From: SAR86 cluster bacterium AG-390-O18
GTDB taxonomy: Bacteria; Pseudomonadota; Gammaproteobacteria; Magnimaribacterales; AG-339-G14
Length of the DNA stretch: 44,498 nucleotides
Direction of reading: 5' to 3'
NCBI GenBank assembly: GCA_003279605.1
Contig: QCHF01000002.1
Coordinates: forward strand, 277,088 to 321,585
In this document: positions 24,328-33,495 of the stretch, piece after piece
Numbering within the stretch: the stretch's first letter is position 1
Layout of the letters: each line of letters opens with the position of its first letter
Translations under genes and position numbers: made by a program
The notes under the pieces: model-generated
What the model was told of the DNA's origin: nothing
What the model saw: only the letters and a program-made list of their open reading frames with translations
Database searches by the model: none

Positions 24328-26436
24328 TCAGTTAGAATTTAACGGTTCTTCAGTTTCTTGAACATTGTCCATTATCGATCTGATTGTAAAAACTCCTCCA
24401 GGATTTGGAACGTTTGGAATGTACCATATAGGACTAGACCAAGCTCGTTCTTGAAAAGTCTTAGGTAAATCTTCTCTAGGTTTTAATCCTACTTTGATTG
24501 CATCCCAAGTGGTCCAAGGACAACTAGGGTTTTCTAGAACTCTTACGTAGTAAAAAGCCTTTTCGTTTTTATTGAAGTCAGGGTCTGTCCAAACAGTCTT
24601 GAGTTCAGCCGATCCTACATCATTAGATATTTCACAAGTTTCAGTATTTACCGTAGCGCCATTATCTGGACATCTATTTGTAACTGGATTGACTTTAGCA
24701 CCGTTGGAACAAACTACGTCATAGACAACTTCTTTTGGCTCAGCGTCAAATTGATTTATTGTACCTTTGATAATTTGAACTCTTTGCAGCGGCGCTCCGT
24801 TTTTTGCTCTTTGAGCCCAAACGAAAAAGTTAGGAACATTACTGCCTTTGGAAACTAAGTCTGAACCCATAGGGACACCGTTGCGATAAGCCTCGCTGAT
24901 GACGTTTTCACTATTAAGGTCTAACTCATTCATACGATAGCCGCCAAAAAAACGAACTGAAATCCTATTCCCACTCGTAGCAAAAGTTTCTTTTCTTCTT
25001 AAGGCACTGAAAATAGATTCTCGAGTGTTTTCTTCAGCCCAGACAGCAGCCAAGCCCGATGCACCCCATTGAGTAAATCCGGACTCTAAATAAGATCCTT
25101 CTTGACCTTCGTATATTTCAATTGGTAAACCCGTATCACCAAAATTACTCTGACGCCCTAAAATCGTTTGTTGATAATCAGTTACTGGTACCGAGCCTCT
25201 TCCTTCGGGCGTAGCATCGATGATTCCAATTTTTGACCAAAAATTTGATTCGTCATAAGAAGAAGCTGCAGTATGAGTATCGGAAGAGCCAATTAAACCA
25301 AATTTATAAGGATTTCCTCGATCTTCCCATTCAAGGACCATACCTCTAAAAAAAGCATCCCTTACATAACCACCTGCAGGTAAAGAGTAAGTTCTAGGAA
25401 AGCTTCCTACCCTTGAATTCATGATGCCAAAATCTGCCCATTCATCATTAGGTGATAAAAGAGGGTGAGTATCGCTTGTACCTTTAACTTGAGTCATTTC
25501 CACAATAGGTTCATTCCTCATTCGCAATGCAGAGTATTCTTTATCAATAGGAGAGCCATCAAATTGTTCCACTTCAAACATTTGCCCATTTGAACCATTT
25601 GAATTATGCGGCATTGCAAGAGAGTCTATCCCTTTGTCTCTGAGCTTATCCATCCAAACCCATAAATCTTCTGGATTAATAGAGTCAATTCTAGTCCATG
25701 GTCTTTCAGGCGCTTTAGAGCCTTCAAAGATTACATTTCTGTGTAAATTTCCATTTTCTACATCCGTAGAAGTTGTAAATTCATACCCAATAAAGGTTGT
25801 AAAATTTCCTGGATCATTATGCTCATTAGCAGCTCTTGCTACATCTGCCCAAGATGATTTATGCGTTTCATCATCAAAAGACTGTATGGCTAATGAAATG
25901 TGATTGGATAAAAAAGCTTGAATAAGTTTTGGATGATACCAAGGATAAGGATTTGCGATTGCTTCAATGGCACCTCTAAAGCTACCAAGTCTATATGCAG
26001 AAGACTCCAGAGTTTGATTTTCAGGAGCATTTATATTGTGGTAAATCTCTGCACCAGGAAGAGTAGATGCATAGGTTGAAGTATCAGCCCAAGCTTGGAT
26101 CATTCCCAGAAAAAAGCCATGATCAGTAACCGCATAAAAATCTAGCGGTTCTCTTAGCGTCATGTCAAAACCTAAAGCATGCTTAATGGTTTCACCTTTA
26201 GCATATCTGTAAGCATCATCAGGAGAGGCGGTTGTACCAAATACGTAAGCATCGAACGAATATCTTGTATGAACGTGAAGGTCGCCATAATAGGCATTTC
26301 TTAATTCGTTAAAGTCTTTGCTGGGACCAGGTGCAGGTTTATCTGCAATAGAAAAATCTACTACTTCCAAAGAAGTATCCGTACATCCAATAAAAATCAA
26401 TGACATGAAAATTATAGCAATGATATTTTTTTTCAT
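24328..26436 (-). CDS. DUF3604 lipoprotein (PHP-like putative metallohydrolase)
   Basis: A 702-aa protein with a lipoprotein signal (FIGC, Cys18). The PHP-like metal motifs are GDLHVHTRYSFDAY (His54, His56) and, further on, YAVTDHGFF. Late segments such as IGSSDTHTAASSYDE are also typical of DUF3604. The family is widespread in marine proteobacteria and has no settled function; a metal-dependent phosphoesterase or related hydrolase is inferred from the PHP motifs. A ribosome site AGGGAGAGAA precedes the ATG. It sits between the amidase and the MBL hydrolase. Confidence 0.9.
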   Translation of the reverse strand: MKKNIIAIIFMSLIFIGCTDTSLEVVDFSIADKPAPGPSKDFNELRNAYYGDLHVHTRYSFDAYVFGTTASPDDAYRYAKGETIKHALGFDMTLREPLDFYAVTDHGFFLGMIQAWADTSTYASTLPGAEIYHNINAPENQTLESSAYRLGSFRGAIEAIANPYPWYHPKLIQAFLSNHISLAIQSFDDETHKSSWADVARAANEHNDPGNFTTFIGYEFTTSTDVENGNLHRNVIFEGSKAPERPWTRIDSINPEDLWVWMDKLRDKGIDSLAMPHNSNGSNGQMFEVEQFDGSPIDKEYSALRMRNEPIVEMTQVKGTSDTHPLLSPNDEWADFGIMNSRVGSFPRTYSLPAGGYVRDAFFRGMVLEWEDRGNPYKFGLIGSSDTHTAASSYDESNFWSKIGIIDATPEGRGSVPVTDYQQTILGRQSNFGDTGLPIEIYEGQEGSYLESGFTQWGASGLAAVWAEENTRESIFSALRRKETFATSGNRISVRFFGGYRMNELDLNSENVISEAYRNGVPMGSDLVSKGSNVPNFFVWAQRAKNGAPLQRVQIIKGTINQFDAEPKEVVYDVVCSNGAKVNPVTNRCPDNGATVNTETCEISNDVGSAELKTVWTDPDFNKNEKAFYYVRVLENPSCPWTTWDAIKVGLKPREDLPKTFQERAWSSPIWYIPNVPNPGGVFTIRSIMDNVQETEEPLNSN

Positions 26437-26484
26437 ATTCTCTCCCTAAGTGATAATTATCTTAATGCAATCAAAGTAAAACTT

Positions 26485-27543
26485 CTAATTTAAATCCGAA
26501 ACGTTTATGTCTTCTGTGCCAACAGGCAAGACAACGAAAGTTCCATCTCTAGATAAGGTCCAATCTGTTCTTATTTCATCAACACCTCTGACAAAAACAT
26601 TCTCCATGATTCCGTTTCGTGGAGCTGGAGTAAGGTGATAAAAAATCAGGTGTCCAACATTTGCCATATTAGCTAGTTTCGCTGCCTCCACTGGCGTCAT
26701 GTGATAAGTCTTTATGTCTTCAAGTACCTTTACTAAGGGTTGATTTGGATCTCGTTCTAAAAGTGCTTTTTGCATTATATTAATAATATGATTTGCTTGA
26801 GCCTCAGCAATTAAAACATCAGCATTCTGAGAATTAAGAGCGACATTTTCATCGTAAGAAGTATCTCCTGTTATGACTAACGATCTTCCTTTGTAGTCAA
26901 AACGATAACCCAGGGCAGGCTCAATTGGTTCATGCGTCACTTTAAAGGCCGTTATTTTTAAACCGTTTTCGTTGTAAATGATTGGATTGCTTAGATCTAC
27001 AATGGTTGTTTCAAAACCAACAGACTTAATTGGTGCAAGAGCCTCACCATGATGTTCATTTCTAAATCCATAGTCTAATTTATATGCCATTTCAAAGCCT
27101 GCAGTTACTAAATCAGTACCTTCAGGACCATAGACTGGAAGTGCTTTTGGACGCCCTGGTAACCAAGTTGCCAAATGAAGATCGGCTAAGTCTGAAATAT
27201 GGTCGGAGTGTAAGTGAGTGAATAGTACAGCTTTGATTTGATTTGTTGGGACACTGTATTTCCCCAAATTAACGTTACCCCCGTCACCTATATCAACGAT
27301 AAAAATATCTTCTCCTGCTTTTACAGCAACACAAGTTTGCGCTCTTCCAGGAGACGGCAAAGGCGAGCGGGATCCACAAATCAATGCACTAAGCGCATCT
27401 TCTTCAGGAAATGGACTTTCGGCCGTAGCTAAATTAGAAACAGCTGTCTTTATGACTAAATCTTGTACAAAAGGAATTCTTAGAGAAACAAAAACAATTA
27501 GTAATAAGACAAAAATGACGCCTAAAATTTTCCAAATTTTCAT
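26485..27543 (-). CDS. MBL-fold metallohydrolase, RNase Z/arylsulfatase-like, membrane anchored
   Basis: A 352-aa protein with an N-terminal membrane anchor (about 6-25). The zinc motif T-H-L-H-S-D-H is intact (His110, His112, Asp114, His115), followed by ITGDTSYDENV and a C-terminal FYHLTPAP histidine. This is the ElaC/AtsA-like branch of the superfamily. With a periplasmic location it is unlikely to be tRNase Z; hydrolysis of a small ester or sulfate ester is more likely. It is divergent from the OYE gene. Confidence 0.88.
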   Translation of the reverse strand: MKIWKILGVIFVLLLIVFVSLRIPFVQDLVIKTAVSNLATAESPFPEEDALSALICGSRSPLPSPGRAQTCVAVKAGEDIFIVDIGDGGNVNLGKYSVPTNQIKAVLFTHLHSDHISDLADLHLATWLPGRPKALPVYGPEGTDLVTAGFEMAYKLDYGFRNEHHGEALAPIKSVGFETTIVDLSNPIIYNENGLKITAFKVTHEPIEPALGYRFDYKGRSLVITGDTSYDENVALNSQNADVLIAEAQANHIINIMQKALLERDPNQPLVKVLEDIKTYHMTPVEAAKLANMANVGHLIFYHLTPAPRNGIMENVFVRGVDEIRTDWTLSRDGTFVVLPVGTEDINVSDLN

Positions 27544-27591
27544 AAATGCTCCATACTTAAGAATTGTAAATATACTAAAATAAACTAACTA

Positions 27592-27610
27592 TTGACAGTA
27601 TGCATGTCAA
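27592..27610. promoter_or_regulatory. 6-7-6 palindrome upstream of the OYE gene
   Basis: TTGACA and TGTCAA, perfect inverted arms separated by GTATGCA, centred in the short divergent region between the MBL hydrolase gene (start 27543) and the OYE-type gene. The shape fits an operator for a TetR- or MarR-type repressor, and the left arm is also a consensus -35 hexamer. No regulator gene is adjacent. Confidence 0.45.
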
Positions 27611-27629
27611 AATAAATTTTCGAGAAAAG

Positions 27630-28928
27630 ATGACAAAAATTAACGAACCATTAACCCTTCCTTGCGGACAACTTATCAAAAATAGAGTTTGTAAAGCTGC
27701 TATGACAGAACGAATTGCCTTGGGCAATAATTTCACTAACGAAAAGCATATTGAGCTTTATAAAATGTGGGGCGCTGGCGATATCGGCATCTTACTTACT
27801 GGTAACGTCCAAGTGCATCGAGACAATTTAGAAGGTCCGGCTAATGTTGCAATTGAGGAAGATACTTATAAAGAACAAATGCCGATGCTAAAAAATTGGG
27901 CCGAAGCTGCAACTTCGGAAGGCAGTAGATTATGGATGCAAATTTCTCATGCAGGGAGACAGACCCCTGGTGAGATTAACATGAACCCAATGTCTCCATC
28001 AGACGTGCAATTGAAAATTCCAGGTAGAAAATATGGAAAACCTATCCCTATGACTGAGGAAGACATTCAAGATGTCATCAATAGGTTTGTTTTTACCGCA
28101 AAAATTGCCAGAGAATCAGGATTTGATGGCATCCAGTTACATTCCGCACATGGTTATCTTTTGTCTCAATTTTTATCTCCCGATATCAATCATAGGACAG
28201 ACGCATGGGGCGGTTCATTAGAAAACAGAGCTAGAATCCACCTCGAAATTATTAAAAAATGCAGAGCAGAAGTTGGTAATGATTTTGCGATTTCCATAAA
28301 AATGAATTCTGCAGATTTTCAAAAAGGGGGTTTTTCTCCAGAGGACTCCATTCAGGTAGCAAAATTGTTTAGCGATTCAGGGATAGACAATATTGAAATT
28401 TCTGGAGGAACTTATGAGCAACCAAGATTATTGGGTTTGGACAAGGTTAGTATCAATCCAAAGAGAAGCGAAAACAGAAGGGAAAGCACCATTGCTAGAG
28501 AGGCATATTTTCTTTCTTATGCTGAAGAAATAGCAAGGGTTGTGAATATTCCATTGATGGTAACCGGTGGATTTCGAACTAAAGCGGGCATGGAAGCAGC
28601 GTTAGCAGACGGAGCCTGCGAAATAGTTGGAGTTGGTAGACCTCTTTGTGCTAATCCCTATGCGATTAAAGAATTATTAGCTGGACAGATTAACGAATTA
28701 CCAAAGTATGAAAAAACTTTATCAATTGGCCCTTGGTGGTTATCACCGACTAGTCCTTTTAGATTGATTCAGGCAATTAATGCTTTTAGCGCTCAAGCCT
28801 GGTTTTACCAACAAATCAAAAAAATGGGTAAAGGGTTAATGCCGGATTTAAATCTTAAACCTTGGAAAGCATTTAGAGAGGATGCTAAAGCCGACCAAGA
28901 AGCCACAAAAGAATATCAAAATTTTTAA
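27630..28928 (+). CDS. NADH:flavin oxidoreductase, old yellow enzyme family
   Basis: A 432-aa FMN-dependent TIM-barrel enzyme. Family motifs: LKNRVCKAAMTE-like start (LIKNRVCKAAMTE), QISHAGRQTPG, QLHSAHGYLLSQFLSPDINHRTD then WGGSLENRARI, and late MVTGGFR and VGVGRPLCANP. These enzymes reduce activated C=C bonds or nitro groups with NAD(P)H. The start at 27630 follows GAGAAAAG; an in-frame ATG at 27600 lies inside the palindrome at 27592-27610 and would place the operator within the gene. It is followed by the DUF1330 gene. Confidence 0.93.
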   Translation: MTKINEPLTLPCGQLIKNRVCKAAMTERIALGNNFTNEKHIELYKMWGAGDIGILLTGNVQVHRDNLEGPANVAIEEDTYKEQMPMLKNWAEAATSEGSRLWMQISHAGRQTPGEINMNPMSPSDVQLKIPGRKYGKPIPMTEEDIQDVINRFVFTAKIARESGFDGIQLHSAHGYLLSQFLSPDINHRTDAWGGSLENRARIHLEIIKKCRAEVGNDFAISIKMNSADFQKGGFSPEDSIQVAKLFSDSGIDNIEISGGTYEQPRLLGLDKVSINPKRSENRRESTIAREAYFLSYAEEIARVVNIPLMVTGGFRTKAGMEAALADGACEIVGVGRPLCANPYAIKELLAGQINELPKYEKTLSIGPWWLSPTSPFRLIQAINAFSAQAWFYQQIKKMGKGLMPDLNLKPWKAFREDAKADQEATKEYQNF

Positions 28929-28953
28929 TTCAAATTTAAAAGGAGCTCAAAAA

Positions 28954-29376
28954 ATGAAAGTAGAAAATAAAGTGATGCCAAATGAAAAACAAATGGAAGA
29001 GTTTTTAGAAGAAGGTCATGATGGGCCTATATTTATGGTTAATCTCTTGAAGTTTAAAGAAAAGGCAGAATATCCTGACAAACGAGAAACTGACCTTACT
29101 GGCAGAGAGGCTTATGCAATCTATGGCAAAGAAGTGGTAGAACATCTTGAAAAAGTGGGTGGCAAACCCATTTTTGGTTCAGATGTAACGAGGCTTATGT
29201 TGGGCGAGGTGGAAGATCTTTGGGACCAAGTTGCTATTGCTATGTACCCAAACAGAAAGGCGATGTTGAAAATGATTTCAGACCCTGATTACATTGAAAG
29301 CGCTCAACATAGAGTGGCTGGTTTAGCTGGTCAATTAAATATTGAAACAAAGGTTAGAAATAATGAAGGTTTTTAA
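28954..29376 (+). CDS. DUF1330 family protein
   Basis: A 140-aa protein starting at ATG 28954 after the strong site AAAAGGAGCTC; an upstream in-frame start inside the OYE gene was rejected. It has the DUF1330 pattern: GPIFMVNLLKFKEKAEYP, then EAYAIYGKEVVEHLEKVGGKPIF and MISDPDYIESAQHRVAGL. These are small dimeric alpha/beta-barrel proteins, without proven function, often found with catabolic genes. It overlaps the following TPR gene by 14 bases. Confidence 0.85.
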   Translation: MKVENKVMPNEKQMEEFLEEGHDGPIFMVNLLKFKEKAEYPDKRETDLTGREAYAIYGKEVVEHLEKVGGKPIFGSDVTRLMLGEVEDLWDQVAIAMYPNRKAMLKMISDPDYIESAQHRVAGLAGQLNIETKVRNNEGF

Positions 29377-29815
29377 AATTTTAGGACTTATAGGCCTTGT
29401 AGTTTTTTCCTTTTCTCTGCAAGCAGCTAAATATGACAAAAAAGTTGATCCCACAGAGCTTTATGAGAAAGCAACCAATCATTTAAAAAATGAAGAGTAT
29501 CGCAAAGCCTTAAGAGTTCTTGGCAAATATACAAAATCAAAACCAAAAGATGCTGATGGTTGGACGCTGTATGCTTTCACTCAAAGAAAGCTAAAAAATT
29601 ACAAGAAAGCAGAAGCCAATTACGAAAAAGCTCTAGAGTTAGATCCTGAAAATAAAATTGCTTTAGAGTATCAAGGAGAATTATTTGTTGAAACGGAACG
29701 CCTAGGACTGGCTCAAGTCAATCTGAATAAACTCAAAGAATTGTGTCCTACTTCTTGCGATGAACTTGAACAATTAAGAAAGTACATCGATCAAGAAGCT
29801 GAAAAACTTCTGTGA
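29363..29815 (+). CDS. Small secreted TPR protein
   Basis: A 150-aa protein beginning at ATG 29363, with a signal peptide (KVFKILGLIGLVVFSFSLQAA). At least two tetratricopeptide repeats follow: YEKATNHLKNEEYRKALRVLGKYTK... and a clear one with NYKKAEANYEKALELDPEN; two cysteines near the C-terminus (CPTSC) could pair. Presumed periplasmic scaffold or adaptor. Start and stop overlap both neighbours, indicating one transcript with OYE, DUF1330 and the methyltransferase-like gene. Confidence 0.82.
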   Translation: MKVFKILGLIGLVVFSFSLQAAKYDKKVDPTELYEKATNHLKNEEYRKALRVLGKYTKSKPKDADGWTLYAFTQRKLKNYKKAEANYEKALELDPENKIALEYQGELFVETERLGLAQVNLNKLKELCPTSCDELEQLRKYIDQEAEKLL

Positions 29816-30669
29816 TAATTTTAGATGGCAGCATGGGCAATGAATTGCTCAAACGAACCAATAAGCCCGCCTCTGGTTTATGGTCAGCGCAATTTCTTAT
29901 TGACTCGCCAAATCTAGTAAAAGAAGTGCATCAGGCTTATGTTGATGTGGGTGCAAAAGTGATTACCACTAATACTTATTCAACCATCCCTAGTTATCTG
30001 AAAAAGGAAAATAAAACACACTTAATGAAAGACCTGATAAGGAAAGCTGGTGCTATAGCTCGCGAAGTAGCTGATGCCAATAATCAAGAAATTTTAGTTG
30101 CAGGTAGTTTGCCGCCTCTTGATGAAAGCTATCGACCTGATTTGGTGCCAAACGAAAAAGAATCCATTCCTGTTTATGAAGAATTAATCGAAGAGCTTAA
30201 TGCTTTCGTTGATATTTTTTTATGCGAGACTGTTTCTTCGATCGCAGAAACTTCGAATATTTTAAAGGCAGTTAAAAACAGAGCTAAGCAAGATAAAAAA
30301 ATTTGGCTTTCATGGACTTTATTGGAAGATAAAAATGGCAGACTAAGAAGCAAAGAAACCATTGAAGATGCTTTTAAGCTTGCTGAAAGTTTTAATCCTG
30401 ACGCTTATCTTTTTAATTGCACTGACCCGATTGCGATTACTGAGGGTATTAAGAAGTTATCCAATCTTACGGATAAACCAATTGGCTGTTACCCAAATGT
30501 TTTTGGAGTTCCTTTCAACTGGACCTTAGACAACGATGTAGAAATAGATCCTAGAAATTTATCCATTGAACAATTCATTGAATATAAGAATCTTTGGGAT
30601 AATCTTGGAGCATCTATCATAGGTGGATGTTGCGGGATAGGACCAGATTACATAGAAGCCATTGCATAA
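29812..30669 (+). CDS. Homocysteine S-methyltransferase family protein
   Basis: A 285-aa cytosolic protein with a GTG start overlapping the TPR stop (GTGA). The family N-terminus ILDGSMGNELLKR is followed by ITTNTYST. Zinc ligands of Hcy-methyltransferases are retained: Cys in FNCTDP and the Cys pair in IGGCCGIGP near the C-terminus. It would transfer a methyl group from a donor such as S-methylmethionine to homocysteine, or act on a related thiol. It is followed by a hairpin with a T-run. Confidence 0.87.
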   Translation: MIILDGSMGNELLKRTNKPASGLWSAQFLIDSPNLVKEVHQAYVDVGAKVITTNTYSTIPSYLKKENKTHLMKDLIRKAGAIAREVADANNQEILVAGSLPPLDESYRPDLVPNEKESIPVYEELIEELNAFVDIFLCETVSSIAETSNILKAVKNRAKQDKKIWLSWTLLEDKNGRLRSKETIEDAFKLAESFNPDAYLFNCTDPIAITEGIKKLSNLTDKPIGCYPNVFGVPFNWTLDNDVEIDPRNLSIEQFIEYKNLWDNLGASIIGGCCGIGPDYIEAIA

Positions 30670-30671
30670 AA

Positions 30672-30720
30672 AAATTCCCTAGAAAACGAAATGCTTCCCA
30701 GGGAATTTATTACTTTTTTT
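30672..30720 (+). terminator. Probable rho-independent terminator
   Basis: AAATTCCCT (30672-30680) pairs with AGGGAATTT (30700-30708); the 19-base interval may extend the stem. A T7 run follows at 30714-30720. It lies immediately after the homocysteine-methyltransferase-like gene and before the convergent nitronate-monooxygenase-like gene. Confidence 0.65.
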
Positions 30721-30727
30721 AGGCTCT

Positions 30728-31705
30728 TTAAGCTACAAATTGAGAGAGTCTGCTTTTAATAATTTCTTCAGCATCGGAAACTATTCTTTCAACCAGCTCT
30801 TTACAAGTAGGAATGTCGTGAATCAGTCCTGCAACCATTCCACAACTCCAAGCGCCAGCATCCATGGTGCCATCTTGCATGATTTTCGGATACACGCCTG
30901 CCACTTCATCCATGATGTCTGTGATTTGGATTTCATCGCCTAAAGCTTTCTCCTTTTCAAGAATCTTTTGAACTGCATCATTAGCTAAAACCCTTTCAGT
31001 ATTTCTCAAAGGCCTCATAATCAATTCGGTGTCCAATTCAGAGGCAGCAACTAATGCCTCTTTGACGTTTTGGTGTACTGGAGCTTCTTTCGTTGCTATG
31101 AATCTTGTCCCCATGTTAATACCATCTGCACCCATAGAAAGGGCAGCTGCAAGTTGTTGGCCATTACCCATACCCCCTGAAGCAACAAAAGGAATGGAAA
31201 GTTCCTCAGCCGCTCTTGGTAGAAGAATCATGTTTGGAATGTCATCTTCTCCAGGATGACCGCCACATTCAAAACCATCAACACTAACAGCATCACAGCC
31301 AATTTTTTCTGCTTTCAAGGAATGTCTAACGGAAGTACATTTGTGTATGACTTTTATGCCAGCGCCTTTAAGGTCAGGCATGTAAGCTTCAGGACTTCTT
31401 CCTGCAGTTTCAACTATTTTTACTCCACCTTCGACAATCGCTTGTATGTAACCTGGATAATCAGGTTCTTGAAAGCCAGGCAAGAAAGTTAAGTTCACCC
31501 CAAAAGGTTTGTCTGTCATTTCGTGACATTTTGCAATCTCTTTAGCTAGGTCATCAGGAGTTTTTTGGGTTAGACCTGTAATGATTCCTAGCCCGCCTGC
31601 ATTGGCAACTGCAGAAGCCATTTCTGCAAAACCTACGTAGTGCATTCCTCCTTGAATAACTGGATGTTCAATATCGAACATTTCGGTGATTTTTGTTTTT
31701 ATCAT
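30728..31705 (-). CDS. Nitronate monooxygenase / FabK-like FMN enzyme
   Basis: A 325-aa TIM-barrel flavoprotein of the 2-nitropropane dioxygenase family. Motifs: HPVIQGGMHYVGFAEMASAVANAGGLGIITG at the N-terminus (FMN site), the VDGFECGGHPGEDD loop with the family histidine, VASGGMGNGQQLAAALSMGADGINMGTRF for the phosphate-binding end. It may oxidise alkyl nitronates or reduce enoyl thioesters; the two cannot be separated by eye. A good ribosome site, AGGGAGAAAA, precedes the ATG. Next in line after the GMC gene. Confidence 0.9.
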   Translation of the reverse strand: MIKTKITEMFDIEHPVIQGGMHYVGFAEMASAVANAGGLGIITGLTQKTPDDLAKEIAKCHEMTDKPFGVNLTFLPGFQEPDYPGYIQAIVEGGVKIVETAGRSPEAYMPDLKGAGIKVIHKCTSVRHSLKAEKIGCDAVSVDGFECGGHPGEDDIPNMILLPRAAEELSIPFVASGGMGNGQQLAAALSMGADGINMGTRFIATKEAPVHQNVKEALVAASELDTELIMRPLRNTERVLANDAVQKILEKEKALGDEIQITDIMDEVAGVYPKIMQDGTMDAGAWSCGMVAGLIHDIPTCKELVERIVSDAEEIIKSRLSQFVA

Positions 31706-31777
31706 TTTTTCTCCCTAATAAATTGAAGGTTTAATTTAAAGCCCGCAAAGCTTTTTGTCCACCAAAAGGCTATATTT

Positions 31778-33454
31778 TTAAGCCCAAGACGACTTGATCA
31801 TATCAGCTGCTTTTTCACCAATCATGATGGTTGGTGCATTTGTATTCCCTCCAACCAAGGTTGGCATGATGGATGCATCAACAACTCGAACATTTTCCAA
31901 AGCATGAACTTTAAGTTCATGATTCACTACACTCATGTCATCAGTACCCATTTTACAAGTTCCCACTGGATGATAGACGGTGTCTGCTCGAGCACGCATT
32001 GCAGCCTCAATATCTGCATCGCTATTGATATCAACCGGATCTTGTACTTTTCTGGTAAATGGCCTTAAAGGCTCAGCATCCATGATTTGCATCATCTTTC
32101 GATAACCTTTAATCATGATATCCATATCCTCTCTCTCAGAAAAAAACTTGGGATCAATTTTTGGCGAATCGAAGGCATCTTTTGATATAAGAGTCACCTC
32201 ACCAGTGGATTTTGGCCTCAATAAACAAACATGACAACCAAGACCATGACCAAAAGCAATGGTTCTGCCATGGTCTATTATTTTTGCCAGCACAAAGTGC
32301 AGTTGTATATCTGGAATTTCCAAGCTTTCATCGGTTTTAATAAAACCCCCAGCTTCGGCTACCGTTGAAGTCATCTGCCCCTTTCTAGTAAACAGATATT
32401 TTAAAAGTTCAAATGGCTGACGATACAAAAGCGATTTGAATGAGAAGCCCAATAAATCCGTATCGTTTACCGGATGATTGGTAATATAGTCGATGTGATC
32501 TTGTAGATTTTTTCCCACTCCAGGAATGTTAAAGATGGTATCTATTCCATGCCTGTTTAGTTCTTCTGTAGGTCCTATGCCAGAGCGCATTAAAATTTGT
32601 GGTGACCCGAAAGCTCCCGAAGAAACAATTACTTCGCGGCGGCATTTCAAATGAATTATATTTTTTTGTTCATCAAAACAATCCACACCAGTTGCTTTAT
32701 TGCCTTCAAAAATAATTCTATCTACTTGGGTATCAGTTAGGACTGTAAGGTTCGGTCTATCTAAATTTGGTGTTAAATAAGCTGCAGCAGCACTCCATCT
32801 TCTACCTTGTTTTTGGGTTGTGTGGTAGTAACCAATGCCTTCTTGTTCCGCACCATTAAAATCCTGATTTTCTTTGTAAAATTTTGTACCCGCTTCAATA
32901 AAGTAATCTTTATATTTTGATCTATTCTCTACAGCGGTAACATTCAAAGGACCATTCTGTCCGTGAAAATCATCATCGACCAATTCGTTGTGTTCTGCTT
33001 TTTTAAAGTAAGGTAATACTTCATCGTAAGACCAACCAGAATTTCCAAGTTTTGACCAATAATCATAATCCCAACGATGTCCTCTTACATACAACATTGC
33101 ATTTATTGAGCTCGATCCGCCCAATGTTTTTCCTCTAGGTTGATAACCTTTTCGATGTTCTTCAGGTTCATCTTTCATGGTGTGGGTTTGACCTGTCGGG
33201 TCAGCTACAACGACTTCTGTAGCTGGTAATTTTTCTTTAGCAAAACCTTTTTGAGGTTCGGTTTCAAAAGCCCAATTCATTTTGCTCGTTGGCCCCATGT
33301 AAGCGAACAAGGCAGGGACGTGAATTCTCACATCTTTATCTTTGGAGCCCGCTTCAATTAAACAAACTTTATGATTGGGATTTTCTGAAAGCCTTCCTGC
33401 TAGAACACAGCCAGCTGAACCTGCTCCTAAAATTATGTAATCGAATTCGTTCAT
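31778..33454 (-). CDS. GMC family oxidoreductase (choline dehydrogenase-like)
   Basis: A 558-aa FAD flavoprotein. The dinucleotide-binding motif is YIILGAGSAGCVLAGRLSE, then GGSSSINAMLYVRGHRWDYDYW (GMC signature 1), SSGAFGSPQILMRSGIGP (signature 2), and the catalytic His in VYHPVGTCKMG with the second site NTNAPTIMIGEKAADMI. A 30-residue charged insert lies near residue 85. It would oxidise an alcohol to an aldehyde, with electrons to a quinone or O2. It is flanked by the MDR reductase gene on the same strand. Confidence 0.93.
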   Translation of the reverse strand: MNEFDYIILGAGSAGCVLAGRLSENPNHKVCLIEAGSKDKDVRIHVPALFAYMGPTSKMNWAFETEPQKGFAKEKLPATEVVVADPTGQTHTMKDEPEEHRKGYQPRGKTLGGSSSINAMLYVRGHRWDYDYWSKLGNSGWSYDEVLPYFKKAEHNELVDDDFHGQNGPLNVTAVENRSKYKDYFIEAGTKFYKENQDFNGAEQEGIGYYHTTQKQGRRWSAAAAYLTPNLDRPNLTVLTDTQVDRIIFEGNKATGVDCFDEQKNIIHLKCRREVIVSSGAFGSPQILMRSGIGPTEELNRHGIDTIFNIPGVGKNLQDHIDYITNHPVNDTDLLGFSFKSLLYRQPFELLKYLFTRKGQMTSTVAEAGGFIKTDESLEIPDIQLHFVLAKIIDHGRTIAFGHGLGCHVCLLRPKSTGEVTLISKDAFDSPKIDPKFFSEREDMDIMIKGYRKMMQIMDAEPLRPFTRKVQDPVDINSDADIEAAMRARADTVYHPVGTCKMGTDDMSVVNHELKVHALENVRVVDASIMPTLVGGNTNAPTIMIGEKAADMIKSSWA

Positions 33455-33495
33455 TTGTTTCCCCGTTAACAGATTATTTTATGAATTTTCAAAAC

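Noticed and set aside
28882-28953. Upstream start of the DUF1330 gene inside the OYE gene
   Set aside because: A strong AAAAGGAG site precedes the ATG at 28954, and the family begins close to that Met.
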